In this document: piece after piece, positions 50,584-61,523 of the stretch | How positions within the stretch are numbered: position 1 is the stretch's first letter | Layout of the letters: every line of letters begins with the position of its first letter | Origin: Zygnema cylindricum | Taxonomy: Eukaryota > Streptophyta > Zygnematophyceae > Zygnematales > Zygnemataceae | Length of the DNA: 64,000 nucleotides | Reading direction: 5' to 3' | NCBI GenBank assembly: GCA_037447655.1 | Contig: JBBHKE010000943.1 | Coordinates: 30,033-94,032 of the forward strand | Made by a program: the position numbers and the translations under genes | The notes under the pieces: generated by a model | What the model was told of the DNA's origin: nothing | The model's database searches: none | What the model saw: only the letters and a program-made list of their open reading frames with translations

Positions 50584-52378
50584 TCAAATATTTGTGGCAA
50601 AAACCTTTTGAAGAAACAAAGAAGCAAGCCTTGTGAAATCCTCTGGATGCTCCTCCTGACAATCAAAGACAAAATCAAAAAATTCAGTTAAAAACCTAAA
50701 TAAAACATCTAAAATGGAAAGGTAAAGAAAGTCAAGCCCAATGATTTCACAGAGCCTAACGCCAAAAATGAGCGCAAAGCTTCATTCCAATCAAACAAAA
50801 ATACTTGAATCACCGCAACCTAAAAAATATTTTTTCTGCATTTTGTTCTTTCGCTTAGATAAAAGAGGAAGGAGAGAGGAGAGGAGGGACAGGAGGGAGG
50901 GAGGGAGAGGAGGGAGGGAGGGAGGGAGAGGAGGGAGGGAGGGAGGGAGAGGAGGGAGGGAGGGAGGGAGAGGAGGGAGGGAGGGAGGAAGAGGAGGGAG
51001 GGAGGGAGGGAGAGGAGGGAGGGCGGGGGGCAGATGGGTGGGGGGGAGATGGGTGGAGGGAAAGCGGGGAGGCCGGGAGGAGGGGAGAGGGGGAGGGAGA
51101 AATGGAGGGAGGGAGGGAGGGAGAGAGGGAGGGAGGGAGAGAGGGAGAGAGGGAGAGAGGGAGAGAGGGAAAGAGGGAGGGAGAGAGGGAGAGAGGGAGA
51201 GAGGGAAAGAGGGAGAGAGGGAGGGAGGGAGGGAAGGAGGGCGGGAGGGAAGGAGGGAGGGAGGGAGGGAGGGAGGGAGGGAGGGAGAGAGGAGAGAGGA
51301 GAGAGGGAGAGGGAGAGGGAGAGGGAGAGGGAGGGGAGAGGGAGAGGGAGAGGGAGAGGGAGAGGGAGAGGGAGAGGGAGAGGGAGAGGGAGAGGGAGAG
51401 GGAGAGGGAGAGGGAGAGGGAGAGGGAGAGGGAGAGGGAGAGGGAGAGGGAGAGGGAGAGGGAGAGGGAGAGGGAGAGGGAGAGGGAAAGAGGGAGAGAG
51501 GGAGGGAGGGAGGGAAGGAGGGAAGGAGGGAGGGAGGGGAGGGAGGGAGGGAAGGAGGGAGGGAGGGAGGGAGGGAGGGCGTGAGAGAGGAGAGAGGGAG
51601 AGGGAGAGGGAGAGGGAGAGGGAGAGGGAGAGGGAGAGGGAGAGGGAGAGGGAGGGGGAGGGGGAGGGGGAGGGGGAGGGGGAGGGGGAGGGGGAGGGGG
51701 AGGGGGAGGGGGAGGGGGAGGGGGAGGGGGAGGGGGAGGGGGAGGGCGAGGGAGGAGGGAGGGAGGGAGGAAGGAGGGAGGGGGAGAGGGTCGCATGTGG
51801 GGACGGAGGGAGGGAGGGAGGGATGGTTAATGGCACCAGTCAGGCCCACCTGAGGCAAATGTCCACACTTGCCGATCACATGGTAGTCTACGCTTGTCAC
51901 CTTCTCCATCTGCTTTCGCACCTCATTGGCCGCTTTTTCGCTGACCGTGAAATCCTCTCTCCCCTGGATAATACTCACTGCGACAAGAAAATTGAAAAAT
52001 AATTGTTTTACAAAAAACATTAATCTGTTTCGAACAATACTCAACTGCGATGAGAAACTATAAAATATTTTCCCATATATCGGTCTACTTACGAAAACAT
52101 CAGAAGTTGTAATTTTCAACAATTGTTCCTTCTCAGGAGGAAAAGTGAAGGAAAAGAAAGAAAATAACGCTTTTTCTTAGAAGAAACAAAGGAAAAATGA
52201 AAGAAAAGGGCTTTCTAGGAGAAAAAAAAAAAGAGGAAAGAAAGGTTAAGTGTTGAAATACTTCTTTTATCTTACAAAAGAAAACAATCTGCAAGAATCT
52301 TGCATAAAATGTGCTTTCTCTTTTCTTCAACCTCTTTTCTCTGTTCTTTTTTTCTTTTATGTCCAACCTAACTTTTTC

Positions 52379-52409
<31 letters not shown>

Positions 52410-55400
52410 CTCTCCCTCTCCAAATGACTGTTTGCCTTCATCCACAAGTCGTGAATTCGATATCCACATGTGCCCATTTGTATATTCGACAATATTACTA
52501 AAATTAGTAAAGTAGATTACAGAGAAATTTAAGGGGGATGTGAGTCGGAAATAGGTCCTTCCCCCGAATGAAAATATACAAGTTGATTACTTTTTACAAA
52601 TGTATACGTGTACAAACGGTTCATTAATATACATGATTCCTGTGAACTGAGATAAATAGGAGTGTTTTTTATATAGAAATGTGAGTCCCAAGGGAATATG
52701 AGCACACTACTGAATGACTAAAACTACAAACGCACTAAAATTTTAATACTCAAAAAGTGACAACCTTTCAAAAAGACTAAACCTTCATTATTTACACAAA
52801 AACCAAAATAAATAAATAAAAAATAAATAAAATAATAAAAAAAAAAAACGAAATAACTGTGTTCTTCTCACCTGGAACTTCGAGCCCATTAATTCGATCC
52901 CCTATTGGGTTAAAACTCAAATTACGGTACAGCTCCAACGCCCCTTTGTCCCAATCCTTGGCCTTCATGGGCCTCACATATCCCTCCACTACCTTCGCCC
53001 CCACAACCCATGCCCAGATGTACTTCTGTTGTCGTTGATTCCCAGTGTACTCCATTCCATTGTATTTGATTTCGCTTGTATTTAATTTCCCTTGTATTTA
53101 ATTTCTATTGTATTTCATTTCCATTGTATTTAATTTCCATTGTATTTGATTTCTATTGTGATTGGTATCCATTGTATTTCATTTCCATTATATTCAGTTT
53201 CCAGTGTATTGAATTTCCATTGTATTTATCTCCAATACGAGGGAAGACTTTAATTTTTTTTTTATCTACTTCTAGCTCTTCTGTTCAATTATTCCATCAT
53301 GTGACGTCACATCTCTCACTGTAAATTAGTCAGGTTTTAGTTGGTTGCTTGAATGCAAAAAATGAAGGAGCCATTCTCTGCCCAGAAGCAAAAAATAGTG
53401 TGGCTAATTTATACATTATGATATAACAGGCAGAACTCAGTATCAGAACTCTAAATAAATAAATAAACAAGAATACAAAGGATCTTCTTTTTATGGATAC
53501 AATTTGATAAGTTCCTGATGTGTTCTTTTTGGAAATCAAACCAGAGCATCAAAAGTTTAAAACTAACCTCTCCCTCTCCCTCGCACTCTCCCTCGCCCTC
53601 TCCTTCGACCTCTCCCTCTCCCTCTCTCTGAAACAGTTAAAACTCCTCACCTCAGGTGTGATAATAGACTTGTCAAAATAACCAAAGCTCTCTCCTCGAA
53701 GAACTTCCTCCCTCCGTCGAATGTACTGCAATGGGAGTCGAAAAGAACACCGTATTGAAAAACTTACGTTTAGAAGCAAATAATATACAATAATAGTCAT
53801 AAACAATGTTCTAATTAAAGCATTTGAAGAATTTTCTCGTCAAGATAATAAAATATATATAAACACAGAAAACACGTCCGAGTCAGTTTTAGAACGACAA
53901 CTTCCGATTGCCAATTTGTGGATTGAAAAATAATAGCTGAAAACTGAAACTAGAACTATAACTGAAACTGAGAATCAGTACCTATGGAACAAAGAACCTG
54001 ACAACGACAACTTCCGATTGCCAATTTGTGGATTGAAAAATAATAGCTGAAAACTGAAACTAGAACTATAACTGAAACTGAGAATCAGTACCTATGGAAC
54101 AAAGAACCTGACAACTGACAAGCAGATAAATAAAACCCAGAAACTGAGAACTTAACAGTGAAAAACTGATAAAAAAAAAAAAATAATAACAATAAATAAA
54201 AGAGGGTCTTTTTCTGACAGATTGTCAGATAAGGAACTCAAGCCATTCACATGTAATAAACAAAGAAAAAAAAAAAAAAGGGGACAAAAAACTTTCTTAC
54301 CTGATTTCTGAAACTTGACACGAAAAAAAAAAAAAAAAAAACAAAAAGAAAAAACCTTTTTCTTACCTGATTTCTGACATAGTTAAGACCTGCCCTGGGA
54401 CTTGAGGACAGCCCGGATGTACAAAACCCGGAGCTTAACCCAACAAAGAAAAACAAAAAAGAAAGGAAAAAGGAAAATTAAAAAGGGGAAAAATGGTTAT
54501 CAAATGGCAAGGGCGCTCGATATATCGCTCAGGACGAATAAATTTGTTATCGCCGATATACATGTAAATATATAGCATTACTCTACATTAGTACTATCTA
54601 CTGTATAGTATTATAGTGCATAGTGTATACAATTTATAGTATGTCATGTCACGTATCACAATCAGGTCTGTCCTATGTAAAACAAAAGTACGGAATTACA
54701 GAAAAGACAGCGCAGCACTTGTGTACAAAAAATTCTTACTTCATAAGACCAAAAGATACAGGACTGAAACAGTACAGGTGTACGGTGTATAGAGAGTTAT
54801 CGCGATATTTTTTATTGGCATATAGGGAAATATGATGCGATGTTTCTTTACCGATATATTGTCACGATGTATCAATTATTGAAAGGTCAAAAACAGGTAC
54901 ATATTGATTATCGGTACGAGGCTACCGACACACAACACTAGGTATAAAGGCAAAAAGAGACGAAAAAAAAAAACAAAGCACGAGTGCAGAAAACCTTCCC
55001 TCCCCCTCACCCCCCCACCTGCGTGGCCAAGTCTGCCCTCCTAATCGCCTCCCCAGTCACCGCCACCGCCGGCGACACCAGCACCAGCCCCCCCACCCTC
55101 TCCCTCCCTCCCTCTCTCAGCGCCGCCTCCACTGCCACCGCCGCCCCTGCCGAGTGCCTGCGCCCCCCACCTCCCTCCCTCCCCCCTCAGGCCCCGCCCC
55201 CCCACACCCCCCCACACCCCCACACCCAAGGAGGGAGGGGGGAAGGGAGGTATTGGATGCGACAGAGTCACGTGCGGTGAATGTGGGATAAGAAGGTGAT
55301 GTAGGGATGGATGAATAAGGGATTGAGAAAGGGGATAGATAAAGAAACAAAGTATGTGCATGAATGGAGGGAGGGAGGGAGGGAGGGAGATGAAGGCTTC

Positions 55401-58400
55401 CACTGCCATCGACAACCCCACTCAATGCATGACACAAATGGATGGACAAATATATAAATACTTGAACGAATAAAATAAATAGAAAAATCAAAAAATGAAT
55501 GTATGAAAAGGGACAAGAGAGGGAGAAAGATAAAGCAAAGGGAGAAGGAGAGGCCTAAAGGGAGGGAGAGGGAGAGGTGAGTCACCCGACAAGAATCGCT
55601 GTTTCCACGCCCAAAGCCTCCATGAGGGAGAGAGTGAGTCGCCCAGCTCCCTCATTACTGTACGGATTGTTTTGCTCCTCCACCCCCAATGGCCTGCAAA
55701 ATAAAATAAAACAATACAAATGAGGGGACATTCAAAACAGAAAAAAGGAAAAATGAATTCGAAAGAGAAATTTGAAAGAAGAATTCAAAAGAGAAATTTG
55801 AAAGAGAAATTCGAGAGAGAAATTCGAAAAAGTAATTCAAAAAAGAAATTCGAAAAAGAATTTAAATTCGGAAAGAAAAATTCAAAAGAAAGATTCGAAA
55901 AAGAAATTTGAAAAAGAATTTAAATTCGAAAAGAGAAATTCGAAAAGAGAAATTCGAAAGAAAAATTCGAAAAATAAATTTGATAAAGAAATTCGAAAAA
56001 GAAATTTGAAAGAGAAATTAAATTTGAAAAGAGCAATTAGAAAGAAAAAATTGAAAAAACACGAAAGAGAAATCCGAAAAAGAAATTTAAAAGAGAATTT
56101 AAATTTGGAAAAAGAAATTTGAAAGAAGAATTTGAAAGAAACATTCGAAAGACAGATTCAAAAAATGAATTCAGAGGATAAATTCCGAAAACAAAATGGA
56201 AGGTAAAATCGATAGATAAAATTGAAAGATAAAATCGAAAGATAAAATTGAAAGACTAATTTCAACGACAAAATCGGAAAAAAAATCCAAAGGTAAAGTC
56301 GAAACACGAAAAATAAGTGGAAAGACAAATTTGAAAAATAAATTACGTAAAGAAAATTTCACGATAGACAATAAGCCCCAACAACAGAGCAAAACTCAAG
56401 ATAAGGTATATGTGTGCATGTTAAAAAAAAAAAACTGAAAAAAAACAGCGCTAGAAAGAATTGTCTAGACAAAGGGGAGGAAAAAATAAAAATAACAAAT
56501 GGTAATAAATAGCAGGAAAAACAAACGAACTGAGGAAACAACAAAACTTTTTTTCCCCCAAGTCATAAGGCTGATCAACCAATCAAATGCCATAAAGAAT
56601 CTTCAAATGTTAAAAAAATAATAATAATAATAGTAGCTTTCTTTCACCTTGAAGTTAAACCAAAAGGGGGTCTGTCAAAAGCAATTACTCGACAACCTCC
56701 CGGAAAAGCATTTGCGAGTTTCTCCATAACCAAACGCCACGAGAAAACACTGCAAATTTTCAAATTTTCAAAAAAATTGTAAATTTTCATAAGATGGGCA
56801 AAAAGTTACCACAAATTCGTAAACAAATTGGTGAAAGTTCTTGCAACACTAAGTTTCTGTATAAAGAAAAACTCAAATGTCACAATTTGAAATTATCATT
56901 TATTGAAATTATCTTTACTTCTCTATTTTGAGCGCAAAGAGGGATAATACTGCATTTCTCTCAGTGATAAAAACAAAAAACAAAAAAACACCAGGATGAC
57001 AAACAACTCTCTGTTAATTTTGTGACAAAAAGTTCATATATTGTACTGTTTTCCACCATCATATATTGCTTTTGTTAATAAAAACCGTTATTTTCCTCCC
57101 AGAGTAGTGGTAATCTACATCGTTACCAACAAAAATCTCAAAAATTAAAATAAAAACAGTGAGCTAAAACACACTCATTCTTCACGCTAAAAATGGAATT
57201 CACCAAATTTCCCTTTCACAAAAGCTCCCATTAATCAATTGCCCTTTGTTCAAAATTAGAGTGGATCCCACTTAATCCCGGGAATCGAGGTGACTCATCT
57301 CCGACTTAACCGGCAAATTCAAGCAAATTTCCCTTTGATTTTACCCTTCATTTGTCTAAAAAAAAAGAAAAGAAAAGAAAAAAAAGCTTCGGTTCTCGAA
57401 AATCATTTCACCTGCCCGCAAAACCATGGAGGAGAACCAACGTAGGAAGTTTAGAAACTGTACTTTTTCCGTTTGACAGAAAGTCAGTTCCAGTTTCTTT
57501 ATTATGAACCGTTTCAAAAAAATTCCCAATTGTTTCTTTGTAATGAATTGTAATACCGTCGACTTCTACAAAGCGACTGTCAAAATCGGCCAATTGGGAA
57601 GGAGGGAGAGTGTCTGTCCATGGAGCCCTTTCCCTGTCAGGAATGTGTCAGTAATAAGAAGGGAAAAAAGGGCAAACGGACAGGGAAATGTGGCAAAAAA
57701 GAGGGGAAAAAAAGGGGAAAAAAAGGAAAAAACGGAATAGTGGGGAAAAAGTGGGGAAAAGGGGGGAAAGGGGGAAAAAGGGAAACCGGACCCACGTCAG
57801 AAAGTTCAAAAAAACCTGAAACCGATGTTCAAGTTAACCTACAATTCATAAAAAAACTGTGTGAAGTTGAGCTAAACTACAGTTTTTCCATCCACCTTGA
57901 AGCTCTTCCGGAGGAATTTTGAGCCAAACGTCGGCCGCCTCCTTTGCAGTATTTTGGAATTCCCTCACAGAAGCTTCCGCAAGAGCTCCGATCAATCGCA
58001 GATTAGGATCACTTTCAGACAAAAGTTTCAATTGGTCCAATAAGAGGTTGCCACGTGGCACATCTGTAACTTCCCTGGCCAAAAAAGGAGCATAAGAATT
58101 GTTTCTTATCAGCAGTTAAAACTTGTTGAAAAAGGGCGAGAAGTCGGTTTAATATAAGCAATCAATTCTGTTGAAGAAAAGCATAAAAGTGGTCTAATAC
58201 CGTCAGTGACTTTTGTTACGAATAATTTTTGGCAAGTGACAAGCAAATTGGGTTAGGGAAATGGACTATTTCAGTTCACAGTTGGTTGGAAAAGGTTGGA
58301 GGAAATGCTTCAAGATTCGGGAACTGAGACGTGACAGACTTTATAGGAATTTAACATGGGTGAATTTGCACAATCAATCATGTAGGTGTTTGTATTTCTT

Positions 58401-59732
58401 TAAAAAATTAGCTTTTGACATTGATTTAATGATCTTAAAAAGCTTACGAGTCTGTTTTTAAGTTCTACATCATCTACATCCCTTTAAATCCACAAAAAAA
58501 AGGTTCAGAGAACAATGTATTGTGAATGACAACAATTTTTAAAATAAAAAACATGAAGGAGCGTTTTTACCAACCGATTGAATGAGTTCACATACAACTG
58601 TACCATTAACGTACTTCTTTTAAATACTAGGAGGTGTATTCGCTTCTAACTCATAATTGATGAAGTAGGAGAAACTAATTTTGAAAATCTAGTCTTATTG
58701 GCAACCAAATTGGCTTGGGTTAACAAGTTTCCTATTGTTTAAATTCTCGCATATCAAGTTCATTTAGTTTATTTATTAACTCATACTTGACTCATGATTG
58801 ACTTCATGCGGCCTGCAAAACCATGAAAGTGAAATTAAGATTTGAATTGCAATCGAAATTAAAATCGGGATAAAAATTGAAATCGAAATTCAAATTCAGA
58901 TTTGCATTTCATTGAAATCGAAACTGGAACTGAAATTGAAATTGAAACTGAAATGGAAATGCAATTGAAATTGAAGTCAAAATTGAAACTGAAATCGAGA
59001 TTGAAATCGAAAATCGAGAATCAAAAACCAAAATTCAAAATTCAAAAATCAAAATTCCAAAGCGAAATCGATATCGAAATCGAAATTGAAATTGACTTTA
59101 TGGTTTGTAAACAGTGTGAACCACAATTACTGTGGTACAGAATGCTGTGAGCACCTCCAACAGGTACACAATTTTTCCTAAATAACACTGAGAATAGTTT
59201 GAGTTACATTTGCTTCTAATGTGACGATAACGACAAGGGTTTTACTTCCAATGCATTTTGATAGTATTAGAAAGTCTAGTCAGATTATCGTTTCTGAATT
59301 CAAAAAGGATCACATTCAGAAATTTTTGACTAACTTTTTAATAATGAGAAGGTGAATTTGAGAACCAGTTTTTAAAATTTAACATCTCTCAAAAAAAATC
59401 AATTCGTCAGAGCGAAATAGACCAACTGATGGTATAAATTACACATAGCATGTTTGAGCGACAGTTGGAATAGGGACTCCATCCGAAATTTCCACTTAGA
59501 TAATCATCGGCACTCACCTCTGCAAGTTTTGCTTCATGTTTTTTTGAGCCAAAATCGATGTCCGCGACTTTGAACCAACATGTTGTGACAAAGGTGGCTG
59601 TAAGTTGAAATTGCGACATTTAGGGAAGGCAGAAAAGAAACAAAAGGTATTAAAACGACACGATAAACGCTTTTCTGTTACAGCTCGTGAAGGAAAGCCT
59701 AAAGAGGGCGAAAAGGTCGATGTGGAAGCCAT
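50584..59732 (-). CDS. Alpha/beta-hydrolase fold protein, plastid-type (At1g80280-like)
   Basis: Eleven exons, in transcript order: 59732-59518, 58074-57896, 57565-57412, 56749-56648, 55693-55586, 55157-55011 (or to 55019), 54433-54367, 53725-53651, 52992-52872, 51977-51850, 50655-50584; about 455 aa. The N-terminus MASTSTFSPSLGFPSRAV is Ser/Thr-rich with few acids, like a chloroplast transit peptide. Hydrolase landmarks are VDGITIHYKE, the oxyanion HGFAGS (178-183), FDRPPFGLTSRP, the nucleophile elbow G-H-S255-A-G, EGYVRPMKAKDWDKGAL, a candidate acid in IIQGRED and the catalytic His in KCGHLPQEEHPEDF. The order matches the plant hydrolase family of At1g80280 as I recall it, whose substrate is unknown to me. 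Exon 7 is uncertain: with donor 55011 the frame is open but the peptide is atypical, whereas with donor 55019 the helix LRVLYIRAVLKS fits better but needs a one-base correction. On the minus strand a TATATTATATT motif lies about 45 bp before the ATG. Confidence 0.85.
50868..51833 (+). repeat. About 970-bp purine-only tract (GGGA/GAGGGA/GGGGGA arrays)
   Basis: Nearly uninterrupted G/A on the plus strand, made of GGGA/AGGAGGGA blocks (50868-51300), a long GAGGGA hexamer array (about 51300-51490), GGGA blocks, another hexamer array and a GGGGGA array (about 51650-51745). It lies in the last hydrolase intron. The long Arg-Glu-Gly (plus) and Pro-Ser-Leu (minus) ORFs are artefacts, except that the minus frames run from the real exon at 51977-51850. 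Confidence 0.95.
52370..52430 (+). repeat. CTCCCT pyrimidine repeat
   Basis: A short CCCTCT/CCCTCC array in hydrolase intron 9; a similar one lies at 53568-53628 in intron 8. Compositional repeats only. Confidence 0.8.
53046..53232 (+). repeat. TTTCCATTGTAT-type tandem repeat
   Basis: About fifteen degenerate copies of a 12-13-mer (ATTTCCATTGTATTTA) run just upstream of the EGYVRPMKAKDWD exon in hydrolase intron 8 (minus-strand sense). Confidence 0.85.
53894..54113 (+). repeat. 110-bp tandem duplication
   Basis: Two near-identical units starting ACGACAACTTCCGATTGCC at 53894 and 54004, in hydrolase intron 7. No coding sense. Confidence 0.9.
54500..54940. mobile_element. hAT-like non-autonomous element, left end unclear
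   Basis: The right end ATTGATTATCGG...CCGACACACAACACTA at 54940 matches the elements at 40917 and 63077. Internally TGTCATGTCACGTATCACAA corresponds to CATGTCACGTATGACAA of the 62651 element. The left end and a target-site duplication were not found, so the start is approximate. It lies in hydrolase intron 6. Confidence 0.5.
55730..56350 (+). repeat. Degenerate GAAATTCGAAAAA-type tandem repeat
   Basis: Some 600 bp of imperfect 10-13-bp units (GAAATTCGAAAGA, GAAATTTGAAAGA, ATAAAATCGAAAG) fill hydrolase intron 4. Units share a nearly palindromic TTCGAA core. Confidence 0.85.
57645..57790 (+). repeat. GGGAAAAA low-complexity tract
   Basis: Purine-rich, mostly GGGAAAAAR units, in hydrolase intron 2. 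It creates a Lys/Gly-rich spurious ORF. Confidence 0.7.
58075..59517 (-). other. Hydrolase intron 1, with GAAATTGAAATCGAA tandem repeat
   Basis: A 1.44-kb intron separating the presumed transit-peptide exon from the mature protein. About 58845-59100 is a degenerate 6/12-mer array of GAAATTGAAATCGAAACT type. The remainder shows no exon or element I can support. Confidence 0.65.
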
Positions 59733-60733
59733 AGGGACTGTAAGGAGCTACTGTAGACCAAATGTCTTCACAAATATAATATACCGTTGCCGAGTACGGT
59801 GAGGAAGTGAAAACTGTGAAGATGCCAATTGCCAATGTTCCAAGAGTGCGGACATTTCGTATACTGTATGTCGCACGAGATTAGAACACCATGTTCGCAC
59901 GGTATAATCGTTATTTGCAGCCGATCATTCTATTTAGAGTGAATTTTTTTACCTGTTTTCGTGTAAGAGTGTCGATAGCACTATTTAATAAAGGGCCAAT
60001 TATGAGCCACGTACACAAATGTAACTAGTTTTTTACTATAAAATGTTGATACCAATAGTTCATGCAGTCGTGTGGAGATTCTGAAGCGTACCGTAAAGGA
60101 AGTTTCCATTCCATGCCTGAATTCCGCACGCAATTTCCGCACGTTTTAAACATAGATGTGCAGTGAAAGAAACCTCGCTCTTGAAATGAACCTCGCTTAA
60201 AATCCAAACCGACAATGACACTGGAGAATTTTGGTCCCAGATTTGAGGTGAAGGTGACGTGGTCGACTGAGGCGAAAACTTCCTCCACTACGCGACAGTA
60301 ACCATGTACCTCCGGATCTACTCCCTTTCGTCTTTTCCTCCTTCACTACGCGACAGCACCTACTCCCCGTAACCATGTACCTCCGGATCTACTCCCTTTC
60401 GTCTTTTCCTCCTTCACTACGCGACAGCGCCTACTCCTCGTAACCATGTACACCGCCAATCGCTATTAGCGTTGTGTACGCTAATCCCGTCCCGCTTTTT
60501 TTTGTTTTTATTCTCAAATAGAATTATCCACACTATTTAAAAAAAAGCCCTAATTCCTAATTAGAGTAATCGATTACCCGACCGCCCGCGTCGGATCCGG
60601 AACGGATCCGGGTGCCAAATTTTAAGGGCCGGTCGGATTCGGGCGGGTGATTCACAAAAAAAAAAAAAAACGGGTAGGGTCGGGTTTAGCGAAAAACGAA
60701 AAAAATTGAAGGTTTTGTACTGTCCATACTATC
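59733..60733. other. Intergenic: hydrolase promoter side, no gene recognised
   Basis: Upstream of the hydrolase start. An 87-codon minus ORF at 60025-60288 has no motif I know. A fragment of the fold-back MITE terminus (GTACACCGCCAATCGCTATT) lies at 60448-60480. From about 60580 the sequence turns to GATCCGG/CGGGT-rich words. Confidence 0.5.
60286..60447 (+). repeat. About 71-bp tandem repeat
   Basis: Between two and three units containing CACTACGCGACAG and GTAACCATGTACCTCCGG (unit starts near 60286, 60344 and 60415; the first unit lacks 13 bp). Confidence 0.85.
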
Positions 60734-61523
60734 CAACATTATTGTAGGAAGGTATAAGGTAGATTGTACCACTAATTCTGTACATATTCGGGTACGGGTA
60801 GTCGTGAGAAATCGAGTTTCGGTTAACTTTTATTTTCGTAAACGCGTATCGGGTAACAGTTAACTATTTTGGAGCGTGACATAACCCGGTCGGGTATTAG
60901 GTGTTCAGATTTTGAAAAAAAAAATTGCCGGTTTCGGGTATCTAAAATTTTGACTTTTGCGACCTCTGGTTCGAAGTGATGGACGATTTGGAGTGGACGC
61001 AATATGCTGTTTTCCATTTGTGTTGTCACGCCTAAGGTTTGGAACTTTGAAGGACAACTCATTTCTCTTCCTTGTAAAAATGTGAGGTCAAAACAATTGT
61101 TATCATAGTCAACATCATGAATTGTGACCAACATTATTGTAGGAAGGTATAAGGTAGATTGTACCACTAATTCTGTACATATTCGGTTACGGGTAGTCGT
61201 GAGAAATCGAGTTTCGGTTAACTTTTATTTTCGTAAACGCGTATCGGGTAACAGTTAACTATTTTGGAGCGTGACATAACCCGGTCGGGTATTAGGTGTT
61301 CAGATTTTGAAAAAAAAAATTGCCGGTTTCGGGTATCTAAAATTTTGACTTTTGCGACCTCTGGTTCGAAGTGATGGACGATTTGGAGTGGACGCAATAT
61401 GCTGTTTTCCATTTGTGTTGTCACGCCTAAGGTTTGGAACTTTGAAGGACAACTCATTTCTCTTCCTTGTAAAAATGTGAGGTCAAAACAATTGTTATCA
61501 TAGTCAACATCATGAATTGTGAC
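60734..61523 (+). repeat. 395-bp tandem duplication
   Basis: Units 60734-61128 and 61129-61523 appear almost identical (I noticed one difference, ATTCGGGTACGGG versus ATTCGGTTACGGG). Each holds the same antisense ORF segment (beginning MSCPSKFQTLGVTTQ in the second unit), which has no recognisable domain. CGGGTA/CGGGT words are frequent. Confidence 0.9.

Larger units (their letters stand above)
45825..50880 (+). repeat. Large direct duplication, copy 2
   Basis: Second copy of the block at 41004-45556. It is contiguous with the hydrolase gene on its right, so it is the copy in native context at that end, whereas copy 1 is in native context with GCN1 on its left. This is the pattern expected when two overlapping contigs are placed in tandem. 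Confidence 0.9.

Noticed and set aside
50741-52122. Long ORFs of 313-443 codons rich in Arg-Glu-Gly or Pro-Ser-Leu on both strands
   Set aside because: They are translations of the purine/pyrimidine simple repeat in several frames; only the hydrolase exon 51850-51977 inside one of them is real.
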